A DNA stretch of 64,000 bases from Alitta virens (taxonomy: Eukaryota > Annelida > Polychaeta > Phyllodocida > Nereididae). The DNA is taken from contig OW028576.1 in the NCBI GenBank assembly GCA_932294295.1, forward strand, positions 44,928,247 through 44,992,246, written 5' to 3'. The position numbers and the translations under genes were made by a program. This document shows positions 34,299 through 46,310 of the stretch, piece after piece (position 1 is the stretch's first letter; every line of letters starts with the position of its first letter). The notes beneath the pieces are model-generated. The model was given only the letters and a program-made list of their open reading frames with translations, searched no databases and had not been told where the DNA came from.

Positions 34299-37200
34299 AT
34301 AAGTGTGAAGCTGCCCTTGTGTTTATTTGTGTAACTAATTGAATCAGCTTGAATGATATGCATAGGAAGATGTGTTTTATTTGTTGTATACATAAACTGT
34401 GCTTTAATTCTGAAATGTCTAATATATCAAGCGCATTTGTGGAAACATGTTGTGAATACATTATGTAAGTAATGCTAGATTTGCATCATTACAAGGAATT
34501 ATAGGTACAATTTATTGTAAAGATCTGAGTATATTTTGTCTCTAAGCAGGGCATTGAGAAGATTGTTTTTATGCCCAATAAGACAAGAGTTATAAGTCGA
34601 TTATACTCAATGATATTGCAGAACACATATCTAGTTAAATAGTGAAAAAGCTGGTCGTGATAGTTCGACCGGAGTGAAAACCATGGCATAAATTTGTCTT
34701 CTGCAGATGTACAGAAGTGGTATATTAAGATAAGATTGAAATTTGTGTTTGAGTAAGCTTTAGTTACAGGTGTATCGTTGAACATGTTATCTTCAATTTA
34801 TGTCAATATTGAAATTTCCATCTCGCACTGATTTTTCAAAATATACAGTAACCGTCACGAAAATTGTCTCTGTCAAAAGACTTGTCGGTGCTAATAACGA
34901 CGGCCTGTGGCAGATCCCAAACATTCTGAATGACCAGAACGATAGATGTACATCTACACATTTCCCGTGTCAGATTGTTTTTAATCCGTCCTTGGCCATC
35001 GTACTTAACGCCGAGTCTATTGACGGAGATAACTTTCGTGACAGATACTGTACAAACTGAAGGAACTAAGTAATGAACTAAATATTGATGTTTAAACTCT
35101 GTAGCGTCAAGAAGATTATGATTTTCTGTGAAAATATGAATCCAATTATATTCTTGAAGGATTATGGTAACTATTGCGTATTTCTCTAAAATCTCATTCA
35201 TCAAATTGTCATGCCATAAATGACACCGTTTTTCTAGTCTAAAAATTACCCACAAATATCTCACTGTTAGATGCATTAACATTGTATTAATAGCTGTTTG
35301 GTCGTATTAAGCTTTCGTCGAACAATTCATGTTAAATGCCTGCGTGTCTTGTGAGCGATGATATTCATAATATGATAATACTGTTGCAGTATGGTGTATG
35401 CTTTCGTAAAAGATACAAGCAGTGATGTAATGCCATTGTATTCTGTGTTTTGGAAAAAATTACGATATTAAGGTATTTACTATTAGGTCTATTCCGTTAA
35501 AGACTGTGATGGGATTAAGGTCAGCATACTTTTTGACCCCTTATCGCATCAGATCTTGATACATTATTATCAGCCTAACTGGTGGCGTTTAAGCGAAGGT
35601 CGTTTCATATAAATTACCATAAATTAGTAAAATACATAATACATGAAATGCACTAATTAAAGCATGAATTTTTGGCAAACCTTTTATTGTCAATAAAGCT
35701 AATTATTTGGGATCCCATACACTTAAAATACATATTCTCACCCGTTGAAACGAGCAATATAAAGTTAGAAAAATTTGCTGACCTGCATCATCATAGCCTA
35801 AAACAGAATGGCCAGTGTGAAGAACTTGTGGCGTAGAATTCCTATTAATCCCGTCTGTATGAGGTAAATTTACTCTTTAGACTGCCAAATGTGAGGTCTG
35901 TATAATATTGAATAGGACTGATAGCCATTATAATGCTTAACTGTCTGATCACTCTTGCGTAGTAAAATTTTACAGGGTTCTATGCAAGTTTTGTTAAGTC
36001 GCCAGTAAACTGTGTCATGTTTTTTGTGTACAAGGTGCCTTTATTTTTCTTGAATACGATATTTACAATATTTTGCATTAGTAGTAAGAATATGTTCGCT
36101 TTGTATGGTTTACAAAACTACTAGTTATATAGCTTCATTAAGATTTATCGTGGTATTTTCTGGCAAATTTTTAAGGTCTGAAACTTTTTAATATTATAAT
36201 TTATGAGTGCACATGTTTATGCATTTTGAGTGCAACAGGAGTGTAATTTATTTGCCAATCATTCCTCTATGTATATATACTTTTTCCATTCATTTCAATT
36301 CGACGAAAAAAACTTAACTGAGAGTTCGTAAAATGCACCAAATTACGTTTTTATCATGTTATGTGCTTTTTTTTCCCTCATGATTTAGTTTATGATATCA
36401 TGTGATATATGGACTTAAAATTAATGGAAGATTGTGATATCTTATTTCTTAATTCGAATAATTTCTAGACTTCAACAACCAATGGGTTCACATAGACATT
36501 TTGTGCGTTATATTGTATCTGTCCGCGTGCTTAGGTCCTTAAAAAAGCTGTGTTAATTTAGATAGAAACAATTTCCGTCACCTAGGAAAAGGAATATTAA
36601 ACTGCAAAGTGCTCATACTCATGCATCTATATTTTGCAGCGTTTCACTTTTCATTGATTTTAAGCAAAGTCAGTAGCTATATTGTACATACCTGTAGATA
36701 TTTTTTCCTTTTTAGTTTGTTGCAACATAGAGGTCATTAGTTAAATCCATCGCAAAGACTTGTATGAATAGATACTTTGCGATGATAATATGCTGTTAAT
36801 AGCGATAGATTTGGGAACGGATAAGTTGTTTTAGATTATTACAGAATCCCTCGAAGATCCCCGTTATTTTTGTAAGATGTCTTTCATCCAAACTTTTGTA
36901 CTGCGATATTATCACTGCATAGATTTATTTGTGATCACTGAGACAAGTTGCTTTTGTTTGCGGTTTTGTCTATGATCGAACCAATCGGGTGTACACTAAA
37001 AGGCTTGGGTTTTAATAATGGGATGATTATCGTTAAAAAATAAATGTCATGCATTATCTCTTTGTAAGTATTTGTTAATATGTACGCACTCTAAGGCTCT
37101 GTACTGATCTATGTGTAAATAAATTTTAAAAGCAACCCAATTTTGCATCAGAAGCTGTTCTTACTTCAGGCTAAACTTGAATATTCTACCAAGAATGTAT
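34299..37200. other. 3' region of PAFAH1B-like gene, no further gene
   Basis: Apart from the TA-flanked MITE at 34846-35050, no exon or repeat array was recognised. AATAAA at 37118-37123 is a plausible distal poly(A) signal. The long minus-strand open frames here run through the MITE and have no coding look. Confidence 0.5.
34846..35050. mobile_element. TA-flanked MITE in the PAFAH1B-like 3' region
   Basis: The left end CAGTAACCGTCACGAAAATT and the right end (complement CAGTATCTGTCACGAAAGTT) are inverted repeats that continue imperfectly for about 45 bp. TA lies outside both ends. Related right ends occur at about 31640-31833 and 60650-60745 (motif GTCTATTGATGG...AACTTC...CAG..ACTGTA). Superfamily is probably Tc1/mariner; there is no coding sequence. 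Confidence 0.7.
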
Positions 37201-37251
37201 GATGGGGTCCAAATCTTTTTTTTTGTTCTTTTTTTTTATAAAAGAAAAATT

Positions 37252-37573
37252 GGAAAAAGTGCAGTATAGCGGACCCAGATTTATGACCGTATTTAACAAG
37301 CTTCATTGCCAGGCCTATGTCGTAAAAGTGCTTGAAATCATTTATGACGTCACAAAGTCATGTAGTTATGACGGCGGTTTTCATATTCACGGTAAAGACA
37401 GTTTATTTTTGCTTTTTCTAGGGGGCTACCGCCCTCAAACCCCCACTATTCTACACCAAATGTTATTTTAATTGTGCTAGAACTTCAAAAATGTGAAATA
37501 TTTGATAAAAATTTAATTTTAATGGACGCCAAATATGGGCATAGATTTGGGTCCGCTATACTGCACTAAACCC
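37252..37573. mobile_element. hAT-like MITE, copy 1, 8-bp target duplication
   Basis: The 322-bp element has inverted termini around AGTGCAGTATAGCGGACCCA. It is flanked by GAAAAATT on both sides (37244-37251 and 37574-37581). It has no coding capacity. Copy 2 at 45016-45327 is in the same orientation and about 85-90% similar by eye. Confidence 0.85.
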
Positions 37574-37979
37574 GAAAAATTAAATTGATACTATTGTGCC
37601 GGATTAGTTAATTAGGTTTTTTGCGTGACCATTAATTAATACTAACGTAATGATATTTAATCAGACTTTTTTTTTTAAGCTCAGTGGTGTACTCAGTAAT
37701 TCTGGAACCACAGCTGACCGAAATCAAGGCCAAAATTTCGCTGGCCCGCTGCGAAGGCCCCATTTAACCCCATAATTCCCATGCGGGACTCCCATTTGGG
37801 AATTGCAGGACTTGGAGGACTTACAGGAAATGCTGGAATTAGATAGGAATTGAAGGACCTCATGGGACCCATATGGAGATAGGGGAGTTATTAAGGATGT
37901 AAAGGAATTGCAGGATTTATTGGGCATCATAGGGACTTATTGATCTAACAGAGATTATTTAGGACTTGGTGGAATTATT

Positions 37980-38275
37980 GAGGACATACGGGAATTATGG
38001 GGACTCAGAAGGGCTTCTAGGGAATTGCAGAATTATTCAGGACTTACGGGAATTATGGGGACCCAGAAGGGCCTATCAGGAATTGCGAAATTATTCAGGA
38101 CTTACGGGAATTATGGGGACCCAGAAGGGCTTCTAGGGAATTGCAGAATTATTAATGACTTACGGGAATTATGGGGACCCAGAAGGGCTTCTAGGGAATT
38201 GCGGAATTATTCAGGACTTACGGAAATTATGGGACTTACAGTGGCTTGTTGGGAATTGTGGTACACCACAGGGAC
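37980..38275. repeat. About 58-bp minisatellite, 4-5 copies
   Basis: The unit runs GGACTTACGGGAATTATGGG, GACCCAGAAGGGCTTCTAGG, GAATTGCAGAATTATTCA. Degenerate related units extend left to about 37775, where an inverted form (CCCATTTAACCCCATAATTC) occurs. It is unrelated to any gene. It resembles the array at 45900-46310. Confidence 0.85.
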
Positions 38276-39087
38276 TTATGGGATTTAAGGTGATTATGTA
38301 GGTTTTTTCGGAACTTGTAAGGATGTAAGGGAAATATAAACCACTATATATGGGACCTTGAAGGAGCTAGAGCTTGGAATAGTCGGACTCGTGGGTTTTA
38401 GCTAATTCTATTCCAGATATATCTTCAACACAATAACGTGAATTTGCCAATAATATAGCTCACAGGTTTGATACAACCAATCAATTGTTGGCTCAGATTT
38501 AGCAAGCCTGGCATGAACACCCAATTACTAGTTAGTACACAGGGGTCACTAACCTCGTGATATAGACTTTCTCATCAAGTGTAATGCATGTAGGGTATTG
38601 ATCCCGAGATGTTAAGTTGCCAGGCTTCATACAAGCCAATGGCATTGGCTAAAGGCCCCTTCACACATAGCCGGATTAGACACCGGAGCGTCCCGGAATG
38701 AAATTTCTTCAATCCAGGGCGGTCCAGGCAAAAAAGTTGGAAATGTCAACAAACGAAAAATTTGGCAGAGTGGACACGATGGCAAGACGTTGGTGACAAG
38801 GAGCAACACGGCTATACACGGATGTATACGGTCGCTACACGGATATGTACGGTTGAAACACCGCAGTACACAGAGGTTCCGGTGCACCAAGGAACAAGCT
38901 ATGGTTGTTGCCAGATGTATCACGGATGTCCCGGATGAGTGCGGAGTGAACCGGATGTTACATGGGGCCTTCATGGAACGCGCTAAAATTGGTATTTAAG
39001 GTGGATGCGTTTCACTGGCCATCATTCCACTTCGGACTACCATACTGCAAAGGTGTTGCTGCTACTACACAAGAATAGGTAATTATT

Positions 39088-40440
39088 ATGTCTTTATCAC
39101 ACTACGACAAGGTGGAATTGGATGTGAAGTACCTGGACATGCAAGTCCAGCTACTTACTACTGCAAATGATATACTTCTGCAAGAAGAACAGAAACTGCA
39201 AGATGCTGCAGAGAGGGCCGCATCAGCAACTGATGAAGATGACTTCTTACAAAATGCTGGTGCTGCCCGAAGAAGAAGGCGAATGTGGGTGCGACCTTGG
39301 CTTCTAAGAAGACCTCTTTATGGGCAGTATGAAAAGCTGATGGCTGAATTGACTGCAGAAGATGTGGGTGGCTTCAAGACTTTCATGAGGATGGAGCCTG
39401 ACTTATTTCATGAAGTTCTGGCAAGAGTGGGACCTAGGATTACAAAGAAGGATACCTTTCGGACGAGGGCCCTTGAACCTGGACTGAAACTGGCTATTAC
39501 CTTGCGCTACCTGGGTACGGGCAACAGCTACATGTCTCTGCAGTATGGATTCAGGGTAGCCTTCAATACCATTTCTATCCTTGTCATCAAAGTCTGCCAG
39601 GCCATCATAGACGAATACTCAGCAGAAGTGATGCGTTGTCCTGTAACCCCAGAAGCCTGGAAAGAAGTTGCCAATGGATTCTACAACAGATGGAACTTCC
39701 CCCATGGCGTCGACGCCATTGATGGCAAGCACGTTGCCATCAGATGTCCTAGGCAGTCTGGATCCCTGTTCTACAACTACAAGGGATTTTTCTCTATTGT
39801 CCTACTGGCTGTAGTTGATGCTGAATACAAGTTCCTCTATGTTGACATTGGTGCCAGTGGATCAGGCTCAGATGCTGGAGTGTTTAGTCAGACAGAATTG
39901 AAGGAAGCGCTAGAAAGTGGGAACATTGGATTACCTGAACCAGACAACCTGCCGAAAGTTGGGGATGATGCCTTTGGACTGCAGACTGACTGCAGGATGA
40001 TGAAGCCTCTGCCTCACAGGAACATGACGATGGAAGACCGAATCTTCAACTACAGACTTTCTAGAGCTAGACGGGTGGTAGAGAATGCCTTTGGACTTTT
40101 GGCTGCCAGGTTCAGGTGTCTCCTCACAACAATGCCTCAAAGTCCTGACAGAGTGTGCACCATAACTCTTGCTTGCTGTGTGCTGCACAACCTACTGAGG
40201 CTGAAGTATCCAACTGCTCAAGTGAATGCTGTGGACCAGGAAAATGCAGACATCCATGCAATCATCCCAGGTGCATGGAGGGAGAATGCCAATCTACCAG
40301 ACATGGGAGATATGTACAGAGGCAACACCAACAGAGCAGGCAAGGAAATGCGGCAATACTTGGTCAACTACGTCAACTCAGAAGCTGGGAGTGTACCATG
40401 GCAACAAGACAAGATGAATGATGTAAGTTTGAATATTTAA
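39088..40440 (+). CDS. Harbinger transposase (DDE_Tnp_4, HARBI1-like), 450 aa
   Basis: This is the DDE endonuclease/transposase of the surrounding Harbinger element, which cuts and joins its inverted repeats. An Arg-rich stretch lies at 61-75. A helix-turn-helix-like segment lies at about 139-175 (LRYLGTGNSYMSLQYGFR). The catalytic core has AIDGKH (Asp about 212), VDIGASGSGSDAGVF (Asp 253 or 262) and VVENAFG (Glu 332), then CVLHNLL. There are no internal stops. The frame ends at 40440, but a consensus donor (GAT|GTAAGT) at 40422/40423 and an acceptor at 40635 would give an alternative C-terminus of eight codons ending at 40659. The length is normal for the family. It is distinct from the domesticated host gene HARBI1 because it sits between intact inverted repeats. 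Confidence 0.93.
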   Translation: MSLSHYDKVELDVKYLDMQVQLLTTANDILLQEEQKLQDAAERAASATDEDDFLQNAGAARRRRRMWVRPWLLRRPLYGQYEKLMAELTAEDVGGFKTFMRMEPDLFHEVLARVGPRITKKDTFRTRALEPGLKLAITLRYLGTGNSYMSLQYGFRVAFNTISILVIKVCQAIIDEYSAEVMRCPVTPEAWKEVANGFYNRWNFPHGVDAIDGKHVAIRCPRQSGSLFYNYKGFFSIVLLAVVDAEYKFLYVDIGASGSGSDAGVFSQTELKEALESGNIGLPEPDNLPKVGDDAFGLQTDCRMMKPLPHRNMTMEDRIFNYRLSRARRVVENAFGLLAARFRCLLTTMPQSPDRVCTITLACCVLHNLLRLKYPTAQVNAVDQENADIHAIIPGAWRENANLPDMGDMYRGNTNRAGKEMRQYLVNYVNSEAGSVPWQQDKMNDVSLNI

Positions 40441-40710
40441 TTATAACGAAACCTCAGACATCTGCAGCACACAAGTGCAAAAAAGTACACAGCATTTAAT
40501 GACACAGCATTTAGTTATTGTCATGCAAATGTATGCAATACAGTTTACATGTAAAAATAAAAGTTAAAACTACAAAAACCTGTAACTTTAAATGTTTAAA
40601 CTTGCTTTTAATAAAAGTTCATTGTTTGTTTTCAGGTGAAGATTACTCTGTTGTGGTAGTTGGAGGCATGGGCACCGAAAAAGGAGGAGTTATGGTCATC
40701 ACCACCACTA

Positions 40711-42467
40711 TCCCCCCCCCCCCACACTAGTGTTCAGCAAGTAGCTGGTGAGAGAAGCATCCTGAGGCATGCTGCAATCAAGTGGTGACATGGAAGGATG
40801 ACCGTGCGAAGGACATGCAGTCAACCATGCCTGACTGATGATCGTCGAAGATATCTCAGGAGTGGGGGTCGGTGCAGGCACAGACGAAGGGGCAGGCGAC
40901 ATGTGCGCTTGGGGCGAAGGGCCAGAAGCAGTAGCGAACATCTGGGCAGCAGGGCTGGAAGAATGCGCGAACATCTGGGCAGCAGGGCTGAAAGAATGAC
41001 GAGGGAACATCTGCCCAACAGGGGCGGTCGAAGTGCCTGTAGTAGGATGAACTGCTGCTGCTGAGGGACATGAGGCACATAGGGATGATACTGCTGTTGC
41101 TGTTGCAGTTGCTGTTGCTGCTGCTGTTGCTGCTGCAACTGGCACTTTCGACGATACTCCTGCTTGAATTGCATGAGGTGCTGCAACGCTTGTGCCTGGT
41201 AATCTGACCAAGTGTCCGTGTCCATTTGCATGACCTCGTGGTATATCATGTCCGTGAAAACCCTATTCGACAAGCTGGCTGAGTCAGTCGGCTGACTTAT
41301 CTTGGTCTCGATATCCCGCTGGAGATCGGTGGCCTTTTCGATCAGCGGGAAATAGGAAAGAACAGAACATTACAGTAAGTCACATGGCAACTGCAACAGC
41401 ATGTGCATTATTGACAATGTAATGAAAAAGACACATCACCATACAGTGAACACTGGAAGTGCCAAGAAACAAAGCTACCACTTGCTACTATGGAAAAGCT
41501 ACAACTTTAAACTGCAAGATTACAATTACAAATTTACACTACAAGATTACAATTACATTCTCCTGATTATCACGACAACTGAAGCAGTATACTTACTTGA
41601 GTGACAGCTTGTGTAGCATCCACCTCCATTACCTGCAAGGCTGGATGCATCACAGTCATGATGATGACGAGGCTCGTGATGGCGTCTTGACGTCTTCTTG
41701 GTTGGAGTAGGGGCCCCCTTCCTGCTGCCTTTGTAAGGCCCACCCTTGGACCTGCTAGTATCCGAATCTCTGCCACCATCATCCGAAGTATCCACAATGA
41801 CCTCTGCATCAGAAGTGTCATCATCCTCAGTGGTACCTCTGTTACTGGTTGATGCGCTTTTTGCCGATAAACTGTGGAAAAGCTGCCCACCTTCTCTTCC
41901 ATTTCCCAGCGTCAACCCTCTTGATGTGCCTCTCCAGATACCCTAAATTTTCCATTATCCAGTTGTCCCGGTCTGTGAGGATTCTGGCGGCCCCACCAGA
42001 AGGCTTCTTGCATGGATCAGTAAGCATCCCCACTGATGTCCGCATGGAGTCGTCCACGTCTTCAGCTGCTGGGATGTGCATGACAGCTCTTTCGCCTTCT
42101 GCTGGATTATTTGCGATTTAATGTCTATCTGCTTGTATTGTGCAAGCTGCTGGTTGTAGAGCATCTCCTGGGCACGGTACCAGTCAGTCACATCTTGTTC
42201 CTGGTCTTCTGTCAGGTTCAGGGGTTCTTTTTTGTGCCTTTTCGCTTTTGATCTAGGTGGTGGTGGAGCTGCAGCAGCTGCAGTTGTAGCAGGTACCTCA
42301 GCAGCAGCAGGTACAACAGGCCCAGGTAAATCAGGCATGCCTTGTGGACTTTGCGGTCTTGAAACTGTAGAGGTATTACTTCCTGCATCTTCTCCAACAG
42401 CAGGTCCAGCTTTCTCTTGCACGACAGTCTTCTTGGTAGCCCTCCCTTTTCCTCTCTTAGGTGGCAT
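40711..42467 (-). pseudogene. Harbinger Myb/SANT-like partner protein gene, frame-broken
   Basis: In Harbinger elements this protein binds the transposase and carries it to the nucleus and the element ends. Coding segments are recognisable but lie in several frames. 42467 to about 42060 has the MPPKRGKGRATKK start and the LTEDQEQDVTDWYRAQE SANT-like helices. About 42058-41850 in another frame has SMRTSVGMLTDPCKK and LTDRDNWIMENLGYLERHI. About 41870-41620 in a third frame is acidic (TTEDDDTSDAEVIVDTSDD), and a fourth segment ends in DATQAVTQ. A plausible intron (donor at 41587) joins to an exon from about 41327 encoding ATDLQRDIETKIS, a Gln-rich tract, and then in another frame repeated PAAQMF motifs. 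At least three one-base frame changes are needed. It is either decay or homopolymer/consensus errors. Confidence 0.7.
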
Positions 42468-42606
42468 GGTGGTTATTCAAACAACGGCAGTAGTACCAAG
42501 GCTTTGGTAGAGTTCAGCAATCCAGAAGAAGTGAGCGATAATGCAATTAATTCGATGATCAACGATGAACAGCGTGCGCCAGAATGATGCTTCTCCCAAG
42601 ATGGCG

Positions 42607-42714
42607 GTGCTATATATACGAAGACATCCGTACTCACTCTGTGTCAGTCTATTTGACACCGTGCTATATATACGAAGACATCCGTACTCACTCTGTGTCA
42701 GTCTATTTGACACC
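42607..42714. repeat. 54-bp tandem duplication near the Harbinger right end
   Basis: Two perfect 54-bp copies (42607-42660 and 42661-42714), each starting GTGCTATATATACGAAGACA and ending TTTGACACC, lie upstream of the Myb-like gene start on the minus strand. They contain a TATATATA stretch and could be promoter or transposase-binding repeats of the element. Confidence 0.8.
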
Positions 42715-44586
42715 GTGTTGACACCTTGTTCACTCCGGCCTCTCCGTATTGACTTAGTGTGACACCGTGTGCCTAACGGGGTTACCGCGGTCAAGCAATT
42801 GACCCGTAACCCTCTCTACTTGTTGACTCCGTGTTGACTGCGTGTTGCCACGTGTTCACCCATGTGGAACTGCGTTGCTCCTTGTACTCTCCGGCGTGGA
42901 ATTTTTATGCGTGGTTGACACCGGACTTAATTGGAGATCACACGAAGTATTCCGGAGTCAATATGGAGATTCCCGGAGATCGGCGGAGTCTACTGGGAGT
43001 CTACACGGAGCAACACGGATGAAATTACTCCAGTACCTCGGCATGAAAAATTTTTAAATGTTGATTTTTTTTTTTGCCGGAGTCCAACGGTGTTACCGGA
43101 TAGCCCCGGACAATGCCAGAAGTGCACACGATGTCTACACCGCATTACCCGGAGTATGCTGGAGTTGTCCACCGGGACGCTCCTGTCTCTAATCCAGCTA
43201 TGTGTGAAGGGGCCTTAACTGAAGACATTACTTATTTGCGACATCGCTATTTTGTCAAAATCAATTTGGAATAAAACAAGAAAAGATTTTGTTGTTTAAA
43301 ATTTATTATAATCTGAAACAGTATAGCCTCAAATGCAATACAGGTAAGTGGATTCAGAATTATTTTCACTTGAGAGTACATAAATATTATTTTAATAAAA
43401 AAATATGATTATTTATTGTCACATCATCCATTAAGTACCTAAAATTTGCAAATTATGTCAGCAGCACATTTATTCCTTCTGGTATTTTTTAACAATGTGT
43501 CAATATATAATGTTATTACAATAATAATAACTTGACTAGTACAAAATTATATGAGTAATGATTAGTAAGTTTGCTTATATAGGCCTATATTGAAATAAAT
43601 AGTCCCTGAACAGGCAACAAGAAGTTACAAAGCTTAAGTCTGTTATAGTCTACTAAAAACAGAATTGATGAGTCATACTCCCTTTTGTCCTATTACAGCT
43701 TTTCTATCCCATGATGACTCATAAGGTAGGAGTCTTCTATCACTAGAAGGCAAGTGGTGTCACCGTAGCTGAACTTTGTCCTCAATGACAAGCTTCAGTG
43801 AATACAGGATTATCCATTGCCATGAATGTCTGTATGAGTCATCAAGGGAGCTTAAACCTCCACAAAATATAGTTCTATGTATCAACAATGACTCTTCAAG
43901 TGCAATTGTTTACTTTTCAAGTGAATTAAAGTTTACATATCAATTTTGAGTTACACAATACACCACTTTTATATTCTTGGCAAGTAGTTCTTTGGCATCT
44001 TCACAATGCATAATATATGCACTATACAACACAATAAGATACAACAAGGCAGTTCACACCCTGAACTTTATCCAATAACACAAGCTGAAGAAGCCAGTGT
44101 GATACAAACGAAGCTCCTTATGCTGAAACCTATCACTCCAAATAGGTATCTTATCAACTGAATATTTCTTGGAATGTAAATTGAACACATGTTTTTAAAA
44201 GTACTGTTCCACAAAGGTGTTTTCTACTCTATAACATACATTACCTAAGTAAGCTATACCTGAACCAGAAACCCCTCGGTGTTGGACATCCAGCATTTTG
44301 CATTCGCACCAGCATTTTCGAATAAATGCATTAAAAAGTTGCATCTTAGCTGCTTTATATAATAGTATCATGTCTGCCAACCACAAATTGCACTTTGATG
44401 TAATGTACAGAGGAAGTCCAAGACTACTTATAATTAGATGAAAACCATGCTTTTCCATGTGTTTATCCAAGTCATGGAAACGCTTGTGACTTATTTGGCC
44501 ATGTAGCAAACTCTCATATTACAAAAGCAATCACCAACAACAGGTAGTAGTGGGTGGAGTGACTTATTCTGAATGAAGTGCCAGTG

Positions 44587-44790
44587 GCATCAGGAGTCCC
44601 AATAAGTACCAAGTTTTTGGTGTACGCCAATGACATCGCTGACTAGAAGCTTAGGGTATCACCAATACACTACTCACAGATGAATGCCTAACATACCATG
44701 AAGTAGGAAACTCTATGCAGAACCATCAAGTGTTACAGGAAAACTGGATCAACACCGCCAATGGTCCAGCACATAAAAAATGTTATTTAA
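44587..44790 (+). pseudogene. Remnant of a LINE reverse transcriptase
   Basis: The frame at 44587 reads ASGVPISTKFLVYANDIAD. This is the SGVPQGSxLGPxLF-(L/V)YINDIAD region of non-LTR reverse transcriptases with the middle deleted. A stop follows. Further on, LQENWINTANG resembles the LQEDLxxLxxW segment. It is heavily decayed. Confidence 0.5.
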
Positions 44791-45015
44791 GGCCACCAAA
44801 TTATAACTAAAAATTTAAACTTTGGCCGACCTACTGACCCAACCTTGTGAGAGCTATGAAATCAGAAACCATTTTTTCATTCAGCCAAATTAACTTTAAG
44901 TATCCTATCTATCCAATGATAATTTTTTTGCCATCATGTCATTCATCATTATTATGGCCAAGTAGACTTGTCACAGAGAAGTAGCCATGGAGAGTATTGC
45001 AATATGGCAAACTAA

Positions 45016-45327
45016 GGAAAAAGTGCAGTATAACGGACCCAGATTTATGACCATATTTAACAAGCCTCATTGCCAGGCCTATGACTTAAAATGCTTGAAA
45101 TGTCACAAAAATTAATGTAGTTATAATGGCGGTTTAATCTTCAGGGTAAAGACAGTGTTTATTTTCGTTTTTTCTTGGGGGCTCCGTCCCTAAACCCCTG
45201 CTTATCTAAACCAAATGTTATTTTAATTGTGCTAGAACTTAAAACTTGTGAAATATTTGATAAAATTTAATTTTAATGGTCGCCAAATATTGGCATAAAT
45301 TTGGGTCCGCTATACTGCACTAAACCC
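45016..45327. mobile_element. hAT-like MITE, copy 2, 8-bp target duplication
   Basis: The 312-bp element has the same AGTGCAGTATARCGGACCCA termini as the copy at 37252. It is flanked by its own duplication, CAAACTAA (45008-45015 and 45328-45335). Different duplications at the two copies show independent insertions rather than a segmental duplication. Confidence 0.85.
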
Positions 45328-45899
45328 CAAACTAATATTTTCAACCAAAATAAAGACTTTTCACAGCTATATCTAGTCAAGAAAATTTTGTAAAGATTAA
45401 AGTCATCAGAAATACATGTCTTATTATTTTTTTTGAGGGGGGGGTATCCAGTCAATGTTCATCATAGGAATTTCTTGCTTCTTTGTGGCAAGGTTGACAA
45501 CCCGGCTTGGTGGAAGCACACTCCAGTAATACAATGGTTTCTACCTCATTGATAACATTATGGTGCGCTTTTTCAAGATATCTTGCAAGAGTTTGGTTAT
45601 AAGTAGTGCCAGCTTGAGCTATTATGATTGCTATTGGTTAAAGGCATAGTTTATGAAGTTATTGCAGTCAAAAGCAGTCACAAAAAATTGAAGTGAATCT
45701 GCCTAATTACTATATATATATATATAAATGGAAATTGACAGGACTATAGGAAAAATTAAACTTGTGAGGAGTTACAACGATGGTCTGATTGTATTAGGAA
45801 TTATGCAATGATTATGGTACTTATTAAGAATTGGATGGATTTAATGAATGGTCTAGATTTATTAGGTATTATGGACATCATCAGTATTAACAGGGACCT

Positions 45900-46310
45900 A
45901 TAGGAACGAACCACGAGGACTTATTGGGAATTATTGGAACCACGAGGACTTATTGGGAATAATGGGAACCACGAGGACTTATTGGGAATTATGGGAACCG
46001 AGAGGACTTATTGGGAATTATCGGAACCGCTAAGACTTATTGGGAATTATGGGAACCACGAGGACTTATTGGGAATTATGGGAACCACGAGGACTTATTG
46101 GGAATAATGAGAACCAAGAGGACTTATTGGGAATTATGGGAACCGAGAGGACTTATTGGGAATTATGGGAACCACAGGGACTTATTGGGAATTATGAGGA
46201 CCACGAGGACTTATTGGGAATTATCGGAACCACTAAGACTTATTGGGAATTATGGGAACCACGAGGACTTATTGAGAATTATTAGGAAATATGGGAATTA
46301 TCAGGGACTT
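45900..46310. repeat. About 29-bp minisatellite, about 14 copies
   Basis: The unit is GGACTTATTGGGAATTATGG plus GAACCACGA, with small variants. After the array comes GGGAATTATGGGGTTAAATG, the inverse of a segment at about 37755-37785. It shares the GGGAATTATGGG core with the array at 37980. Confidence 0.88.

Larger units (their letters stand above)
38653..43215. mobile_element. Full-length PIF/Harbinger DNA transposon with TAA target duplication
   Basis: The element is 4563 bp. The left terminus begins AGGCCCCTTCACACATAG; the right terminus is its inverted match. The inverted repeats are 44 bp with 41 identical. TAA lies directly outside both ends (38650-38652 and 43216-43218), matching the 3-bp TWA duplication typical of PIF/Harbinger. 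Inside are a transposase gene on + (39088-40440) and a Myb-like partner gene on - (42467 to about 40711), converging as in classical Harbinger elements. A 54-bp tandem duplication lies near the right end. The transposase frame is open, the partner is frame-broken, so the copy looks recent but may not be autonomous. Confidence 0.93.

Noticed and set aside
34836..35282. Minus-strand 148-codon ORF
   Set aside because: It runs through a MITE with TA target and inverted ends; no protein features.
40798..41064. Arg/Ser-rich plus-strand ORF
   Set aside because: It is the shadow of the Gln/Pro-rich end of the Harbinger Myb-like gene on the minus strand.
44195..44509. Minus-strand 104-codon ORF
   Set aside because: No recognisable motif, no splice context, AT-rich; probably chance.
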